Source: Archangium primigenium (GTDB lineage Bacteria; Myxococcota; Myxococcia; Myxococcales; Myxococcaceae). From it: a DNA stretch of 64,000 nt. The notes beneath the pieces were generated by a model, which was given only the letters and a program-made list of their open reading frames with translations, was not told the origin of the DNA and made no database searches. This document shows positions 10,267 through 19,404 of the stretch, piece after piece. Position 1 is the stretch's first letter. Each line of letters opens with the position of its first letter. Position numbers and translations under genes: made by a program. Location: positions 8,613,224-8,677,223 of the forward strand of contig NZ_JADWYI010000001.1 in NCBI RefSeq assembly GCF_016904885.1, written 5' to 3'.

Positions 10267-12618
10267 ATGGTTTCCGCTGGCTCGATTCTCGCGCGCCGCC
10301 CGGCCCCTGGCCTCGTGGCCTCCCTGCTGCTGATCGTGATCCTCGGTGCTCCAGCGATCGCGGCGCCCGTCAAACAGGTGCCCCTGGGCGGGCGCGCCAT
10401 CCCCGTGGTGTCCAAGGGCGTGGTCTGCGGCCCGGTGACCGGGGGCTGGACCCTGTCCGCCGACGGGCGCTCCCTGCGCCCGCCCACCGCGGACACGGAG
10501 AACCTGGCGCGCACGTTGGACCTCAAGGTGTCCGAGGACGCCGCCCAGTGCGCGACCAGCCAGGAGACGGTGACCGTCATCGCCACCGGGGCCTTCCCGA
10601 ACCTCGACGCCGCGGCGAGCAGCTTCTTTCCGGACGAGGGCCGCCTGGAGCTCAAGGGCCAGCGGCTCCAGGACGTCGCCGTGGCCTGGTCCGCGCCCGC
10701 GCGCTCGTCGTCGGAGCCGCCCGCCTCGGGACAGGACGTCTGCCTCAACCCCACCTCCACCGGCAAGCAGTCCGAGTGTGTCGTGCCCTTGCACTCCGGG
10801 CTGCCCTCGGACGCGCAGCTCTACTGGGTGCCGCCCCAGGGCCGGCGCGGCCCCGACGTGACGACCTACGACGCCAACGGCACCCTGGTGGACGCCGAGA
10901 GCTTCGTCGTGCGCCCGGGCCGCACCGTGCTCACGCGGCCGCTGGTGAAGAACAATGGCGTGGACCTGGCCAAGGGACCGGGCCAGGTGACGCTCACCCA
11001 CCCCGAGTCCATCGCCTCCGTGGACTGCACGCCCGCGCGCTGCGAGACGAACGAGGGGGGCGTGGCCATCCGCGACGTGTCGGGCGTGGACACCGTCAAC
11101 CTGCGCATGCGCCTGGCGCCCCGGGTGGTGTTCGCCCGGGGGGAGGTCCTGGAGACCACGGTCACGCAGGCGCTGCCCATCCTGTCCTGCCCGCTGTCCG
11201 TGGTGGACGGCACGGCCGTGCGGGACGCGGAGGCCTCGGCGATCGTCGTGCGCATGGACCCCGCGTGCGGCTACGAGCCGCGCGACCTGCGCTGGCGCGT
11301 CAATGGAGACCGCGCGGGCGTGGGGCAGGTGGTGAAGGTCACCGACGGCGTCTACGTGCTGCTCAAGACCCAGGGCGTGTCGGGCCAGCAGGTCAACGTC
11401 ACCGCCACCAACGAGCCCGTGGGCCGCACGGTCGTGGCGTCGACGACGGCGAAGACCCTGCCCCTGCCCTTCCCGCGCGCCACGCTGGAGCTGCCCCAGC
11501 ACGGCCCCATCGACTTCATCCCCATCAACCGCCCGGCGCTCGTGCGGGTGGCCGGAGGCGGCGAGCTGGGCCGCTTCGTCGTGCACGCGCTGGAGGGCGC
11601 CTACCGCGTGAGCACGCAGGACCCGGCCGCCACCCAGGTGCTCGGCGACACGACCGCGGGCGGCTTCGTGGCGCTGCGCTTCGGCTACCGGGTGCCGTCG
11701 CTGCCCGGAGAGCTGGCCAGCACGGACCTGGCGCTCGTGGACGAGCGCGTGCAGCGCGCGGTGCGCGAGGCGAGCGTCCCGGCCAACGTCGGCAACCTGC
11801 TCGAGTTCGTGTGCGCGGACGGCAAGGGCCTGGACAAGGTCATCGAGCCGAGCAGCCCCCCCTTCCGCATCCCCTACGTCAGCCGCAACACCTGCCGGGT
11901 CATCATCCACCGCGAGCGGCTCACCCCCGAGGAGGGCGTCCAGGAGATCGTCCTGCGCATCGCCGTCACGAGCCAGGACGGGTCCGCCCGGGGCGAGAGC
12001 CAGCTGGAGCAGCGCATGCTCCTGCGGCCCGGAGGAGAGCAGCGGGTGCTGCCCATCCAGGGCAACCTGGCCCAGTTCGATCGCATCCTCGTGCAGGTGT
12101 CGCACGTGGCCGACGAGTCGCGCTACGCGCTGAGCACCACGGAGCGCACGGGCCTGCCCTCGGCGCAGTGGACGGCCATCGTGGAGGGCGGCTTCCTGCG
12201 GCTGTACGCCACGGGCGCGGTGCCCGCGGGGCTCTACCGGGCCACCACCCCGAGCGGCCAGCTCACGCTCAACTTCGGCGTGCTCTCGCGCCTGGTGCTG
12301 CTCAACCAGGAGGGCCAGGAGCGGCTCATCGGCATCGAGGTGGGGCTCATGGGCATGGGGCTCATCCCCCAGGCCACCAACACGCGCTTTCCGCCCACCC
12401 TGGCGCTCGTGGGCGGCCTGGGCCTGCGCATCCCGGTGGGCACGGGCGCGGCCATTGGCGTGCAGGCGTGGATCGCCCGCGAGTTCCGCGGCGACATCAC
12501 CCGCGACCTGCGCGCGGGCGAGGATCCCGCGACCACGGACCTGCGCGTGCCCGCGAGCAAGTGGTCCTTCATCTTCGGCCCCAGCATCTCCATCGGCAAC
12601 GTGGGCTTCAACCTGTGA
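10267..12618 (+). CDS. Large exported protein, possible outer-membrane C-terminal region
   Basis: 783 aa. Residues 1-32 form a Sec signal peptide (hydrophobic run LVASLLLIVILGAPAIA), so the mature protein is periplasmic or surface-located. The middle is rich in beta-strand-like segments with paired cysteines. The last 110 residues alternate hydrophobic and small residues (LIGIEVGLMGMGLIP, LALVGGLGLRIPVG, WSFIFGPSISIGNVGFNL) in the manner of amphipathic outer-membrane strands. No enzyme motif is visible and I do not recognise the family. It is divergent from the NRPS (106 bp between starts) and its stop overlaps the GTG of the next gene by 4 bp, so the two are co-translated. Confidence 0.8.
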   Translation: MVSAGSILARRPAPGLVASLLLIVILGAPAIAAPVKQVPLGGRAIPVVSKGVVCGPVTGGWTLSADGRSLRPPTADTENLARTLDLKVSEDAAQCATSQETVTVIATGAFPNLDAAASSFFPDEGRLELKGQRLQDVAVAWSAPARSSSEPPASGQDVCLNPTSTGKQSECVVPLHSGLPSDAQLYWVPPQGRRGPDVTTYDANGTLVDAESFVVRPGRTVLTRPLVKNNGVDLAKGPGQVTLTHPESIASVDCTPARCETNEGGVAIRDVSGVDTVNLRMRLAPRVVFARGEVLETTVTQALPILSCPLSVVDGTAVRDAEASAIVVRMDPACGYEPRDLRWRVNGDRAGVGQVVKVTDGVYVLLKTQGVSGQQVNVTATNEPVGRTVVASTTAKTLPLPFPRATLELPQHGPIDFIPINRPALVRVAGGGELGRFVVHALEGAYRVSTQDPAATQVLGDTTAGGFVALRFGYRVPSLPGELASTDLALVDERVQRAVREASVPANVGNLLEFVCADGKGLDKVIEPSSPPFRIPYVSRNTCRVIIHRERLTPEEGVQEIVLRIAVTSQDGSARGESQLEQRMLLRPGGEQRVLPIQGNLAQFDRILVQVSHVADESRYALSTTERTGLPSAQWTAIVEGGFLRLYATGAVPAGLYRATTPSGQLTLNFGVLSRLVLLNQEGQERLIGIEVGLMGMGLIPQATNTRFPPTLALVGGLGLRIPVGTGAAIGVQAWIAREFRGDITRDLRAGEDPATTDLRVPASKWSFIFGPSISIGNVGFNL

Positions 12619-13295
12619 GCGACGTCTCCCTCCCCGGCGAGACCCTTCCCGCCGTGCACGGGGGCGCCCGCGAGGCGCGCACGCCCTTGCTCCTGCTGGC
12701 GGTGCTCGCGCCCGTCCTGCTCGCGACCTGCGTCTTCACGCCCGCGGGCCGGCTCAACTGGGTGCTGGAGACGGGCCCGGGGCTCATCGGCATCGCGGTG
12801 CTGGCGGGCACCTTCCGCCGCTTCCCCCTGTCGCGCTGGGTCTACGTGTGCGTCTTCCTGCACGTGCTGGTGCTCACCTACGGGGCCTACTACACCTATG
12901 CCCTCACGCCCCTGGGCCACTGGGCCCGCGACACCTTCCACCTGACGCGCAACCCGTATGACCGGCTGGGGCACCTGGCCCAGGGCTTCTTCCCGGCCTT
13001 CATCGTCCGCGAGGTGCTGCTGCGCCGCACGCCGCTGCGCCCGGGCGGGTGGGTGAGCTTCCTCACCGGCGCGGTGTGTCTGGCCATCGGCGCCAGCTAC
13101 GAGCTGTTCGAGTGGTGGGCCGCCCTGCTGTTGGACCCCGCCGGCGGGGACGCGTTCCTCGGCACCCAGGGCGACATCTGGGACGCGCAGTGGGACATGT
13201 TCCTGTGTCTGTGCGGCGCGGTGCTGGCGCTGACCTTCTTCACGCGCGCCCACACCCGGAGCCTGGAGCGGCTGCTCGCGCGCGAGGCGGCCTGA
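12615..13295 (+). CDS. YjdF-type (DUF2238) integral membrane protein
   Basis: 226 aa starting at GTG 12615, which overlaps the preceding stop in a GTGA arrangement. About six transmembrane segments. Family hallmarks are DRLGHLAQGFFPAFIVRE, ASYELFEWWAALL and FLGTQGDIWDAQWDMFLCL; the D-x-x-D-x-Q-W-D-M and E-x-x-E-W motifs are what I associate with DUF2238. Function in the family is unknown. The 4-bp overlap with the exported 783-aa protein suggests the two are made in fixed ratio and may act together at the envelope. The long upstream extension open in this frame is only the shadow of the previous gene. Confidence 0.85.
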   Translation: MSDVSLPGETLPAVHGGAREARTPLLLLAVLAPVLLATCVFTPAGRLNWVLETGPGLIGIAVLAGTFRRFPLSRWVYVCVFLHVLVLTYGAYYTYALTPLGHWARDTFHLTRNPYDRLGHLAQGFFPAFIVREVLLRRTPLRPGGWVSFLTGAVCLAIGASYELFEWWAALLLDPAGGDAFLGTQGDIWDAQWDMFLCLCGAVLALTFFTRAHTRSLERLLAREAA

Positions 13296-13312
13296 CACCC
13301 CAGCGGCCCGGC

Positions 13313-13345
13313 GGGCGGGCGATGGCGGCGTCTGAATGCCCGCCC
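13313..13345 (+). terminator. Possible intrinsic hairpin after the DUF2238 gene
   Basis: GGGCGGGC (13313-13320) and GCCCGCCC (13338-13345) form an 8-bp perfect stem with a 17-nt loop in the 57-bp gap before the peptidase GTG. There is no U-tract, so it could equally be a leader structure of the next gene. Confidence 0.3.
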
Positions 13346-13352
13346 CGATCGC

Positions 13353-14390
13353 GTGTTACCGCTCGCCTTGCTGATTTCCCGCCCTTTTTCCCTCACCCCC
13401 TGGCTGGCGCTGGTGGCGTCGCTCGCCGCCTGTCAGCCCGGCTCGTCACGTCCCCTGCCCTCCGAGCGGCCCGCGTCGCGGCCCGAGGCGTCGTCCTGGT
13501 TCTTCCGGCCCCCCTTCGCGGTGGAGGCGGATCTCGACGGCACGCAGGCGGCGGCGGAGGCCGTGCGCGCCGTGCTCCTGAAGCTGCCCGAGCCCGAGCG
13601 GGGCCGCGTCCTGTCGCGCTGGCTCGCGCCCATCACCGTCGAGCCCCCGCCCGCGCCAGGACCGACGACCCTTCCCGCCGCGACGCCCCTGTCCCCGGAG
13701 TCCGTGGACGTGCTGGCCACGCTGCGCGGCCTGTATGACACCCAGGGCGGTCGGGACCTGGCGCTCGCGGCGTTCTTCCTGGGACCGGAGCCCGTGGACC
13801 GGGCGCGCCAGCGCTCGCGACTGCCGCCCGAGCGCTTCGGCCTGGAGGCGCTCGCGAACCGGCTGACGCGCCGCGAGCGCGGCCTCCTGCGGTTCGTGCG
13901 CGAGGCACGGGAGCTGTCGGTGCTCTATGGGCTGGCGTGGCCGGTCGAGCGGGGCTGGCGGCTCACGTCCCGCTTCGGCCCGCGGGTGCACCCCCTCATC
14001 GGGAAGCTGTCGGAGCACCGGGGCGTGGACATCGGCGTGCCCACGGGCACCGCCGTGCGCGCCCCCGCGGATGGCGTGGTGGTGGGCGTGCGCGAGGGCC
14101 CCGTGAATGGCCAGTTCCTGGAGCTGCGCCACGAGGCCGGCGTGCACACGGTCTACTGCCACCTGTCGCTCATCGAGGTGAAGCGGGGCCAGAAGGTGAG
14201 CGCGGGCGAGCGCGTGGCGCTCTCGGGCGAGACGGGGCGCGTCACCGGGCCCCACCTGCACTACCAGGTGAAGCACGCGGGGGCCTGGGTGGACCCCGTG
14301 AGCCTGCGGGTGTCCGCCGAGCACGTGGCGCGCCCCCTGGCCTGGCCCGCCGTGCCGCCGCCCGCGGTCACCCAGGCGCCGCCGCTCTGA
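13353..14390 (+). CDS. M23-family (LytM) metallopeptidase lipoprotein
   Basis: 345 aa, GTG start at 13353. A lipoprotein signal ends at ALVASLAAC (Cys27), placing the protein on a membrane facing the periplasm. Residues 190-310 are an M23/LytM domain with its zinc ligands: His and Asp in EHRGVDIG, and HxH in GPHLHYQV; VYCHL is the additional conserved His strand. Such enzymes cleave peptidoglycan cross-bridges, or, when inactive, activate amidases; here the ligands are intact, so hydrolase activity is expected. The 160-residue region between lipobox and catalytic domain is helical and Pro-rich at its edges. Followed after 80 bp by another lipoprotein gene on the same strand. Confidence 0.9.
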   Translation: MLPLALLISRPFSLTPWLALVASLAACQPGSSRPLPSERPASRPEASSWFFRPPFAVEADLDGTQAAAEAVRAVLLKLPEPERGRVLSRWLAPITVEPPPAPGPTTLPAATPLSPESVDVLATLRGLYDTQGGRDLALAAFFLGPEPVDRARQRSRLPPERFGLEALANRLTRRERGLLRFVREARELSVLYGLAWPVERGWRLTSRFGPRVHPLIGKLSEHRGVDIGVPTGTAVRAPADGVVVGVREGPVNGQFLELRHEAGVHTVYCHLSLIEVKRGQKVSAGERVALSGETGRVTGPHLHYQVKHAGAWVDPVSLRVSAEHVARPLAWPAVPPPAVTQAPPL

Positions 14391-14471
14391 GCCCGCCCAC
14401 CCGGGCCCCCTTGCGTCCCCGCGTCCGGACGGCGTACGACAAACGCCTTCTTTCAGGGGGAAACCACCAGC

Positions 14472-16874
14472 ATGTGTTCGTTGAATGGAAGCGGGCGCGC
14501 CGTGTCCCTGGCGCTCCTGCTGGCCGTGGGTCTCATCGCGGGCTGCGAGGGTCCGCCCGGGACCACGAGCGCCGACATCCAGGTCCATGTGTCCCAGGAG
14601 CTCACCGACGCGGGCATCACGCGCGTGCGGGTCGAGGTCTCCGGGCCCGGCATCTCGCCGGTCATCACCACCGAGCTCGCCCAGGCGGGTGACAGTTGGC
14701 GAGGGCGCATCGCCAGCGTGCCCCATGGCCAGGACCGGCTCTTCCGGGCCACCGCCCAGGACGCGGCGGGCACGACGCTCTACACGGGCGCGGTGGGGCC
14801 GCTCACCCTCGAGCCGGGCACGACGCCCAACGTCGTCATCCTGATGCAGCGCGCGTCCCCGGAGGCGCCCTTCGAGAACGAGGCGCCGCGCATCACCTCC
14901 CTGGTGCTGTCCGCCAATCCCGTGGCCCCGGAGGGCCTGCTGACGGTGACGGCGCAGGTCTCGGACGCCAACGCGGGCGACACGCTGCGCTACGCCTGGA
15001 CGGCGGGCGCCGGCACCTTCGGCTCGCCCCAGGCCCTCACGTCCACCTGGAAGGCGCCCACCACCGAGGGCCCCCAGTCACTCACGTTCACGGTGACGGA
15101 CTCCAAGGGCGCCAGCGCCACCTTGAGCCTGGAGGTGAGCGTGGCGCGGCCCGGCAGTGGCGCCGAGACCTCGGTGTCCGCGCGCATCAACCACTGGCCT
15201 TCCATCCAGGCCATGAATGGCACCCCGTCCCTGCTGCGGCCCGGCACCACCACGCGCCTGTCCGCCACCGTCACCGACGCGGACGGGGACATGCTGGTCG
15301 GCACCTGGACCTCCGGTTGTCAGGGCGTCTTCAATGACACCACGGCCACGAGCGCCACGTTCACCCTGCACGAGCTGCCCGCGAGCGGCCGCTGCCCCAT
15401 CTCCCTGGCGGTCCAGGACACCCGGGGCGGCCACCACGCGGGCACGCTGTGGCTGCACGTGGACGCCACGGTGCGGGGCAAGCGCGACTGGCGCCATGTG
15501 CATGGCAATGGCCCCGCCACGCGCGTGGCCGACGACCTGTCCACCCGGGAAATCGGCGCGTGGGTGCCCACCCCGGACGGCACCGGCTACACCTGGAGCG
15601 CGGGCCAGGGCGCGAGCGACGGCACCTTCTCCATCCCCCAGGTGCCCGGTGGCTTCTTCCTGGTGCGCTTCGGCGACCAGTACCTCTGGACCGATCAGCG
15701 GCGGCTGGACTTCAGCGAGCCCAAGCTGGGCCGGGCGGACCTGACGCTCGAGGAGGAGCCCTTCCCCATCACGCTCGAGCTGGCCGGGCTGTCGCCCTGG
15801 AGGCCGGGGGACGATCTGCGGCTGTACGCGCCGGGCGCGGGCGTGGGCTTCGCGGGCCTCCAGGCCTGCTCGTTCGAGGACTTCGGCTGGCCGGCCGAGG
15901 GCGCCACCACCTTCTCGGGCGGCGCCGACTTCCCCACCTTCATGGAGTCCTGCGGCCTCCGGCCGCCCCGCTTCGATGCCCGGGACACGCTGTACCTCGA
16001 CCAGCTCGTGGCGCGCACCGAGCCGGGCACGGGCCTGCTCTACCAGGAGCTGCGCCGCTCCACGCGGGTGCAAGGGCCGGTGCGCGCGCCCGGGGCGCCG
16101 CTCCAGGTCCAGGGCACCCTCGTCCCGCTGCCCCTCATCGAGCGGGACCTGATCTTCCGGGCGTCCCTCTTCGAGCCCCTGGCGCTCGCCGCCCATCCCA
16201 GCGCGACGCTGTCGGGCCAGGTCGCCACCCTCGGGCTCCAGGCGGATGCGCATGACACCGGCATCGCCAACACGGGCTGGCCGGACATCGCCAGCGCCGA
16301 GACTCCGTCGCGACGCGGCGACTTCACCGCCCACTTCCAGTACGGCAACCCCTACCCGAGCACCTGGACGCCCTTCGCCTACACGCTGGTGGGCGCGCGG
16401 GTGGCCTACACGCTCGAGCTGCCGGGTGGGGGAACCACGTCGCCCGTGAACGTCACCACGAGCCTCGCCGTGCGCGAGGCCCTGCCCGCCACCGGCCCGC
16501 TGACCATCCAGCCCCGCGTGGGCCCGGCCCAGAACCTGGCCCTCAATGGCGTGAGCGCCACCGGCAGACGCACGGACGTGGGCTTCACCCCGCTGGTGAG
16601 CTGGACGCCCCACGCCATCGACACGACCACCCACTACCAGGTGCGCCTCCAGCGCTTCGTCTTCTTCGGCACCTACGCGTACCGCGAGCACGTGGCCACG
16701 CTGAGCACCTCGGCGACCCAGGTGCGCCTGCCGCCCGGACTGCTCGTCGCGGGCGAGCGCTACCTCCTCCAGGTGGTGTCCACCTTCGCGCCCGCCAAGG
16801 ACGCGAACAACCCCTTCGACGACTCGCTCGTGCGCTACACGGCGTCGGCGCTGTCGGGCGTCTTCTCGCCCTGA
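14472..16874 (+). CDS. Large surface lipoprotein with Ig/cadherin-like domains
   Basis: 800 aa. Lipobox LIAGC with Cys25. Residues 30-130 form a beta-rich domain (VSGPGISPVITTEL). Residues 140-230 resemble a PKD/cadherin-type Ig-like repeat (ITSLVLSANPV, LTVTAQVSDANAGDTLRYAWTAGAGTFG, SLTFTVTDSKGASATLSLEV), and a second repeat follows at 235-345 (TTRLSATVTDADGDMLVGTW). The remainder is an uncharacterised beta-rich region. No catalytic motif is seen; a structural or adhesive envelope role is the best guess. Upstream is the M23 lipoprotein (80 bp); a perfect 11-bp hairpin lies just downstream between this gene and the convergent repeat protein. Confidence 0.82.
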   Translation: MCSLNGSGRAVSLALLLAVGLIAGCEGPPGTTSADIQVHVSQELTDAGITRVRVEVSGPGISPVITTELAQAGDSWRGRIASVPHGQDRLFRATAQDAAGTTLYTGAVGPLTLEPGTTPNVVILMQRASPEAPFENEAPRITSLVLSANPVAPEGLLTVTAQVSDANAGDTLRYAWTAGAGTFGSPQALTSTWKAPTTEGPQSLTFTVTDSKGASATLSLEVSVARPGSGAETSVSARINHWPSIQAMNGTPSLLRPGTTTRLSATVTDADGDMLVGTWTSGCQGVFNDTTATSATFTLHELPASGRCPISLAVQDTRGGHHAGTLWLHVDATVRGKRDWRHVHGNGPATRVADDLSTREIGAWVPTPDGTGYTWSAGQGASDGTFSIPQVPGGFFLVRFGDQYLWTDQRRLDFSEPKLGRADLTLEEEPFPITLELAGLSPWRPGDDLRLYAPGAGVGFAGLQACSFEDFGWPAEGATTFSGGADFPTFMESCGLRPPRFDARDTLYLDQLVARTEPGTGLLYQELRRSTRVQGPVRAPGAPLQVQGTLVPLPLIERDLIFRASLFEPLALAAHPSATLSGQVATLGLQADAHDTGIANTGWPDIASAETPSRRGDFTAHFQYGNPYPSTWTPFAYTLVGARVAYTLELPGGGTTSPVNVTTSLAVREALPATGPLTIQPRVGPAQNLALNGVSATGRRTDVGFTPLVSWTPHAIDTTTHYQVRLQRFVFFGTYAYREHVATLSTSATQVRLPPGLLVAGERYLLQVVSTFAPAKDANNPFDDSLVRYTASALSGVFSP

Positions 16875-16896
16875 GCCCGGGCGCCTGAAAGACGAA

Positions 16897-16938
16897 CACC
16901 CCGGGAGCCCCCCCTCATCGGGTGGGACTCCCGGGGTG
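16897..16938. terminator. Bidirectional hairpin between convergent genes
   Basis: CACCCCGGGAG (16897-16907) pairs perfectly with CTCCCGGGGTG (16928-16938) across a 20-nt loop. It sits in the 94-bp space between two converging genes. There is no T-run, so it may act as a stem-only terminator on both strands. Confidence 0.6.
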
Positions 16939-16968
16939 CGAGGGACGCACGGTGCGTCCCGGGAAACC

Positions 16969-17790
16969 TCACAGCGTGGGGACCGAGGGGTCCACCGCGA
17001 GCTGCTGGGGACCCTCGCTCTGCTTGGGCGAGAGCGTGTCCATCTCGCCGGCGAGCTTCTCCAGGGCCTTGCCCGCCTCGGCGATCTTCGACGCATCGCC
17101 GCTGGCCAGCTTCTCGATGATGTCCTTGAGCGCGCTGGTCAGCTTCTCGATGATGGCCGCCGGGCCGCGCTCGGCGCCACCGGCGCCCTTGGCGCCACCG
17201 GCCTGACCCGCGCCGCCCACGCCGCAGCGATCCTTGACCTCACCCGCGCCACCCGCCGGAGCCGCGCCACCCGCGCCGCCCGCCGGAGCCGCGTCCGCGC
17301 CCCCACCGGCGCCGCCCACGCCACAGCGATTCTTGACCTCGCCCGCGCCGCCCGCCGGAGCCGCGCCCGCGCCCTCACCGGCACCCCCCACGCCACAGCG
17401 ATTCTTGACCTCGCCCGCGCCGCCCGCCGGAGCCGCGCCGCCCTCGGCGCCCTGCTTCTGGCCGGTGAGGGTCTCGATGAGCTGGCTGAGCGTCTTGGTC
17501 ACTTCCTCCAGCTTCTGGAGGAGTTGCTTGACGCCGCCCTCGGCCTTGTCGGCCCCGTCAAAGGAGTCCGCCAGCATCTTCTTGCCCTCGAGCCCCTGGG
17601 GCGCCACCTCGGAGGGAATCTTCGACGCGATGGCCGGCGCCGCGATGTTGGAGGCGGCGGAGGTGTTGGCGAAGGAAGGAGCGGAGCGGGCGGACAGGGC
17701 GGAGATGGACATGGCGTTGAGTCCTGCGGAAGAGAGGAGGAGACCAGGGCCACCGCTGCGTGGCATGTCCATGGGTTTAGCAGGAGGCAT
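16969..17790 (-). CDS. Protein with three Cys-containing Gly/Ala-rich repeats
   Basis: Up to 273 aa (ATG 17790; ATG 17712 gives a shorter alternative). Three domains are visible. The N-terminal 65 residues are Ser/Ala-rich. An amphipathic helix follows around 85-115 (VKQLLQKLEEVTKTLSQLIETL). The central region repeats APAGGAGEVKNRCGVGGAG three times, each with a single Cys. A second helical region closes the protein (IIEKLTSALKDIIEKLASG, AGKALEKLAGEMDTL). No Sec signal is seen. The regularly spaced cysteines could make disulfide cross-links or bind metal, and the two helical ends could oligomerise; this is inference. The family is not recognised. It is convergent with the Ig-like lipoprotein and shares its downstream hairpin. 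Confidence 0.72.
   Translation of the reverse strand: MPPAKPMDMPRSGGPGLLLSSAGLNAMSISALSARSAPSFANTSAASNIAAPAIASKIPSEVAPQGLEGKKMLADSFDGADKAEGGVKQLLQKLEEVTKTLSQLIETLTGQKQGAEGGAAPAGGAGEVKNRCGVGGAGEGAGAAPAGGAGEVKNRCGVGGAGGGADAAPAGGAGGAAPAGGAGEVKDRCGVGGAGQAGGAKGAGGAERGPAAIIEKLTSALKDIIEKLASGDASKIAEAGKALEKLAGEMDTLSPKQSEGPQQLAVDPSVPTL
17216..17439. repeat. Imperfect tandem repeat inside the Cys-repeat gene
   Basis: Three copies of a roughly 50-bp unit lie at about 17216-17268, 17316-17367 and 17388-17439. The last two copies are almost identical and 72 bp apart; the first is about 100 bp away and slightly diverged. They encode the GEVKNRCGVGG repeats and are a likely site of copy-number change by slippage. 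Confidence 0.75.
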
Positions 17791-17937
17791 GCCAAGGCCT
17801 CACCGCCGTCCCCACAGGCCCCTCTGGACGCGCGTTCCCTCGGAAGCGCCTCCGCGCCAGGGAGCGCCGCGCTCCGAAACGGGGGCCCTGGACTGGTGAC
17901 GCCCGTCACCACCCGGAGTTCCCAGTCACCAGCGGGC

Positions 17938-19248
17938 TCACACCGCGGGCAGCTCCACGATGAAGCGGGCGCCGCCCTCGGCGCGGTTCTCCGCGCGCAG
18001 CGTGCCGCCAAAGGACTCCACGTACTGCCGGGACAGGGCGAGTCCCAGACCGGTGCCCTTCTCGGGCGCCTTGGTGGTGAAGAAGGAGGTGAAGAGCTTG
18101 GACAGGTGCTCGGCCTGGATGCCCGGCCCGTTGTCCTCCACCAGCAGCCACACCCGCTCCGCGTCCTGCCGCACCCGCAGCGCCACCCGCCCGTCGCGCA
18201 CCTTCGCGTCCTCGATGGCGTCCGCCGCGTTGAGCAGGAGGTTGAGCAGCACCTGGCCCAGGCGGCGCGGCTCCGCATGCGCCACGGCCGCGCCCGGCAT
18301 GTCCACCGCCAGGGTCACCAGCGACTTGAGCCGCACGCTCGCCAACCGCACGCTCGTGTCGATGACCGGCCCCAGGGCACACCGCCCCGCCGGCGCCGCC
18401 AGCTCCTCGGCGCGCGAGAGCGCCGTCAGATCCTTCACGATCTGATGGATGCGCTCCACGCCCTGCGCCGACTCCTGGAGCGCCTCGACCACCTCGGGAT
18501 CACCGCCCTCGGCGGAGGCCAGGGCCCACTCCTCCTGGAGGAAGCGCAGGTTGGCCTGGACGTAGGCGAGGGGGTTGCGCACCTCGTGGGCCACGCCCGC
18601 CGCGAGCCGCCCCACCTGCGCGAGCCGCTCGGCCCTGAGGGCCCGCTCGTTGGACGCGTTGAGCTCCTGCACCGCCAGGCGCTTCTCCGCCTCGCTCTTC
18701 ACGCGCTCGAGGAGCAGCCGCTGGTAGAAGAAGACGCACTGGATGCCCACCGTCTGGAAGACGAGCATCAACAGGCTCACCCAGATCTTCGAGGCGGGGG
18801 CCCCTTCCGCGCCCAGCACCAGGCTCGCCATCAGCAGACACAACACGGTGCTCGCCACGGCGTGCCACACGCCGCCGCCCACCAGCAGGGCCACGGCGGG
18901 CATCACCCCGAGCCAGCTGAACAGATGGCCCGCCGAGCCCCCCAGCCGCAGGATGAGCAGTCCCATGAAGACGTTGGGCAGGACCACGGCGACGAGCGTC
19001 CGCAGGACGGCGCGCCACCCGGGCCCCACCCGACTCAGGGACACGCCCACGAGGGCCGTGGCCGCGGCCCAGCCTCCGCGCAGCGCGAGGGTGTCCCAGG
19101 TGGGCGTGAGGCTCCACAGCACGTCCAGGCCCCAGAACAACAGCCACACGAGCGCGGAGGCGTAGAGCAGGCGCTGCTCGTCCTGGAGCCGCGCCTCCAC
19201 GCGCGGGAGCGCTCCGATCCGCTCGACTCCCTCCTGTGGCGATTCCAT
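17938..19248 (-). CDS. Membrane sensor histidine kinase
   Basis: 436 aa from ATG 19248. Residues 25-175 hold about six transmembrane helices with almost no loops, so the signal is probably sensed within the membrane. After a coiled linker (VKSEAEKRLAVQELNASNERAL), the dimerisation/phosphoacceptor box is GVAHEVRNPLAYVQANL with His221. The catalytic domain shows LLNLLLNAADAI (N box), DNGPGI (G1) and GTGLGLALSRQYVESFGG (G2). All key residues are present. No response regulator is adjacent, making this an orphan kinase, as is common in myxobacteria. It is followed on the same strand, 156 bp upstream in transcription terms, by the TPR-CHAT gene; the two need not be linked. Confidence 0.92.
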   Translation of the reverse strand: MESPQEGVERIGALPRVEARLQDEQRLLYASALVWLLFWGLDVLWSLTPTWDTLALRGGWAAATALVGVSLSRVGPGWRAVLRTLVAVVLPNVFMGLLILRLGGSAGHLFSWLGVMPAVALLVGGGVWHAVASTVLCLLMASLVLGAEGAPASKIWVSLLMLVFQTVGIQCVFFYQRLLLERVKSEAEKRLAVQELNASNERALRAERLAQVGRLAAGVAHEVRNPLAYVQANLRFLQEEWALASAEGGDPEVVEALQESAQGVERIHQIVKDLTALSRAEELAAPAGRCALGPVIDTSVRLASVRLKSLVTLAVDMPGAAVAHAEPRRLGQVLLNLLLNAADAIEDAKVRDGRVALRVRQDAERVWLLVEDNGPGIQAEHLSKLFTSFFTTKAPEKGTGLGLALSRQYVESFGGTLRAENRAEGGARFIVELPAV

Positions 19249-19404
19249 GGGCGTCCCGTTCGGGCGGAGTCCACACCGAGCCTCCACCGACACCCAAACT
19301 CCCACGGAAGCGAAGTCAGGAGGAACCCATCCCGGGTCCATCTGGCCTCTGTTCAACATCCGAAGATTTCTCGGCGCCGGAGAAACGCGCGCTCTCCTAT
19401 TCGG

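Noticed and set aside
17216-17439. CRISPR-like spaced repeats
   Set aside because: The repeats are in frame, encode protein repeats, vary in spacing and have no unique spacers of constant length.
17895-17910. GGTGACG/CGTCACC dyad as terminator of the orphan kinase
   Set aside because: Two-base loop leaves at most a 6-bp stem and there is no T-run; too weak to call.
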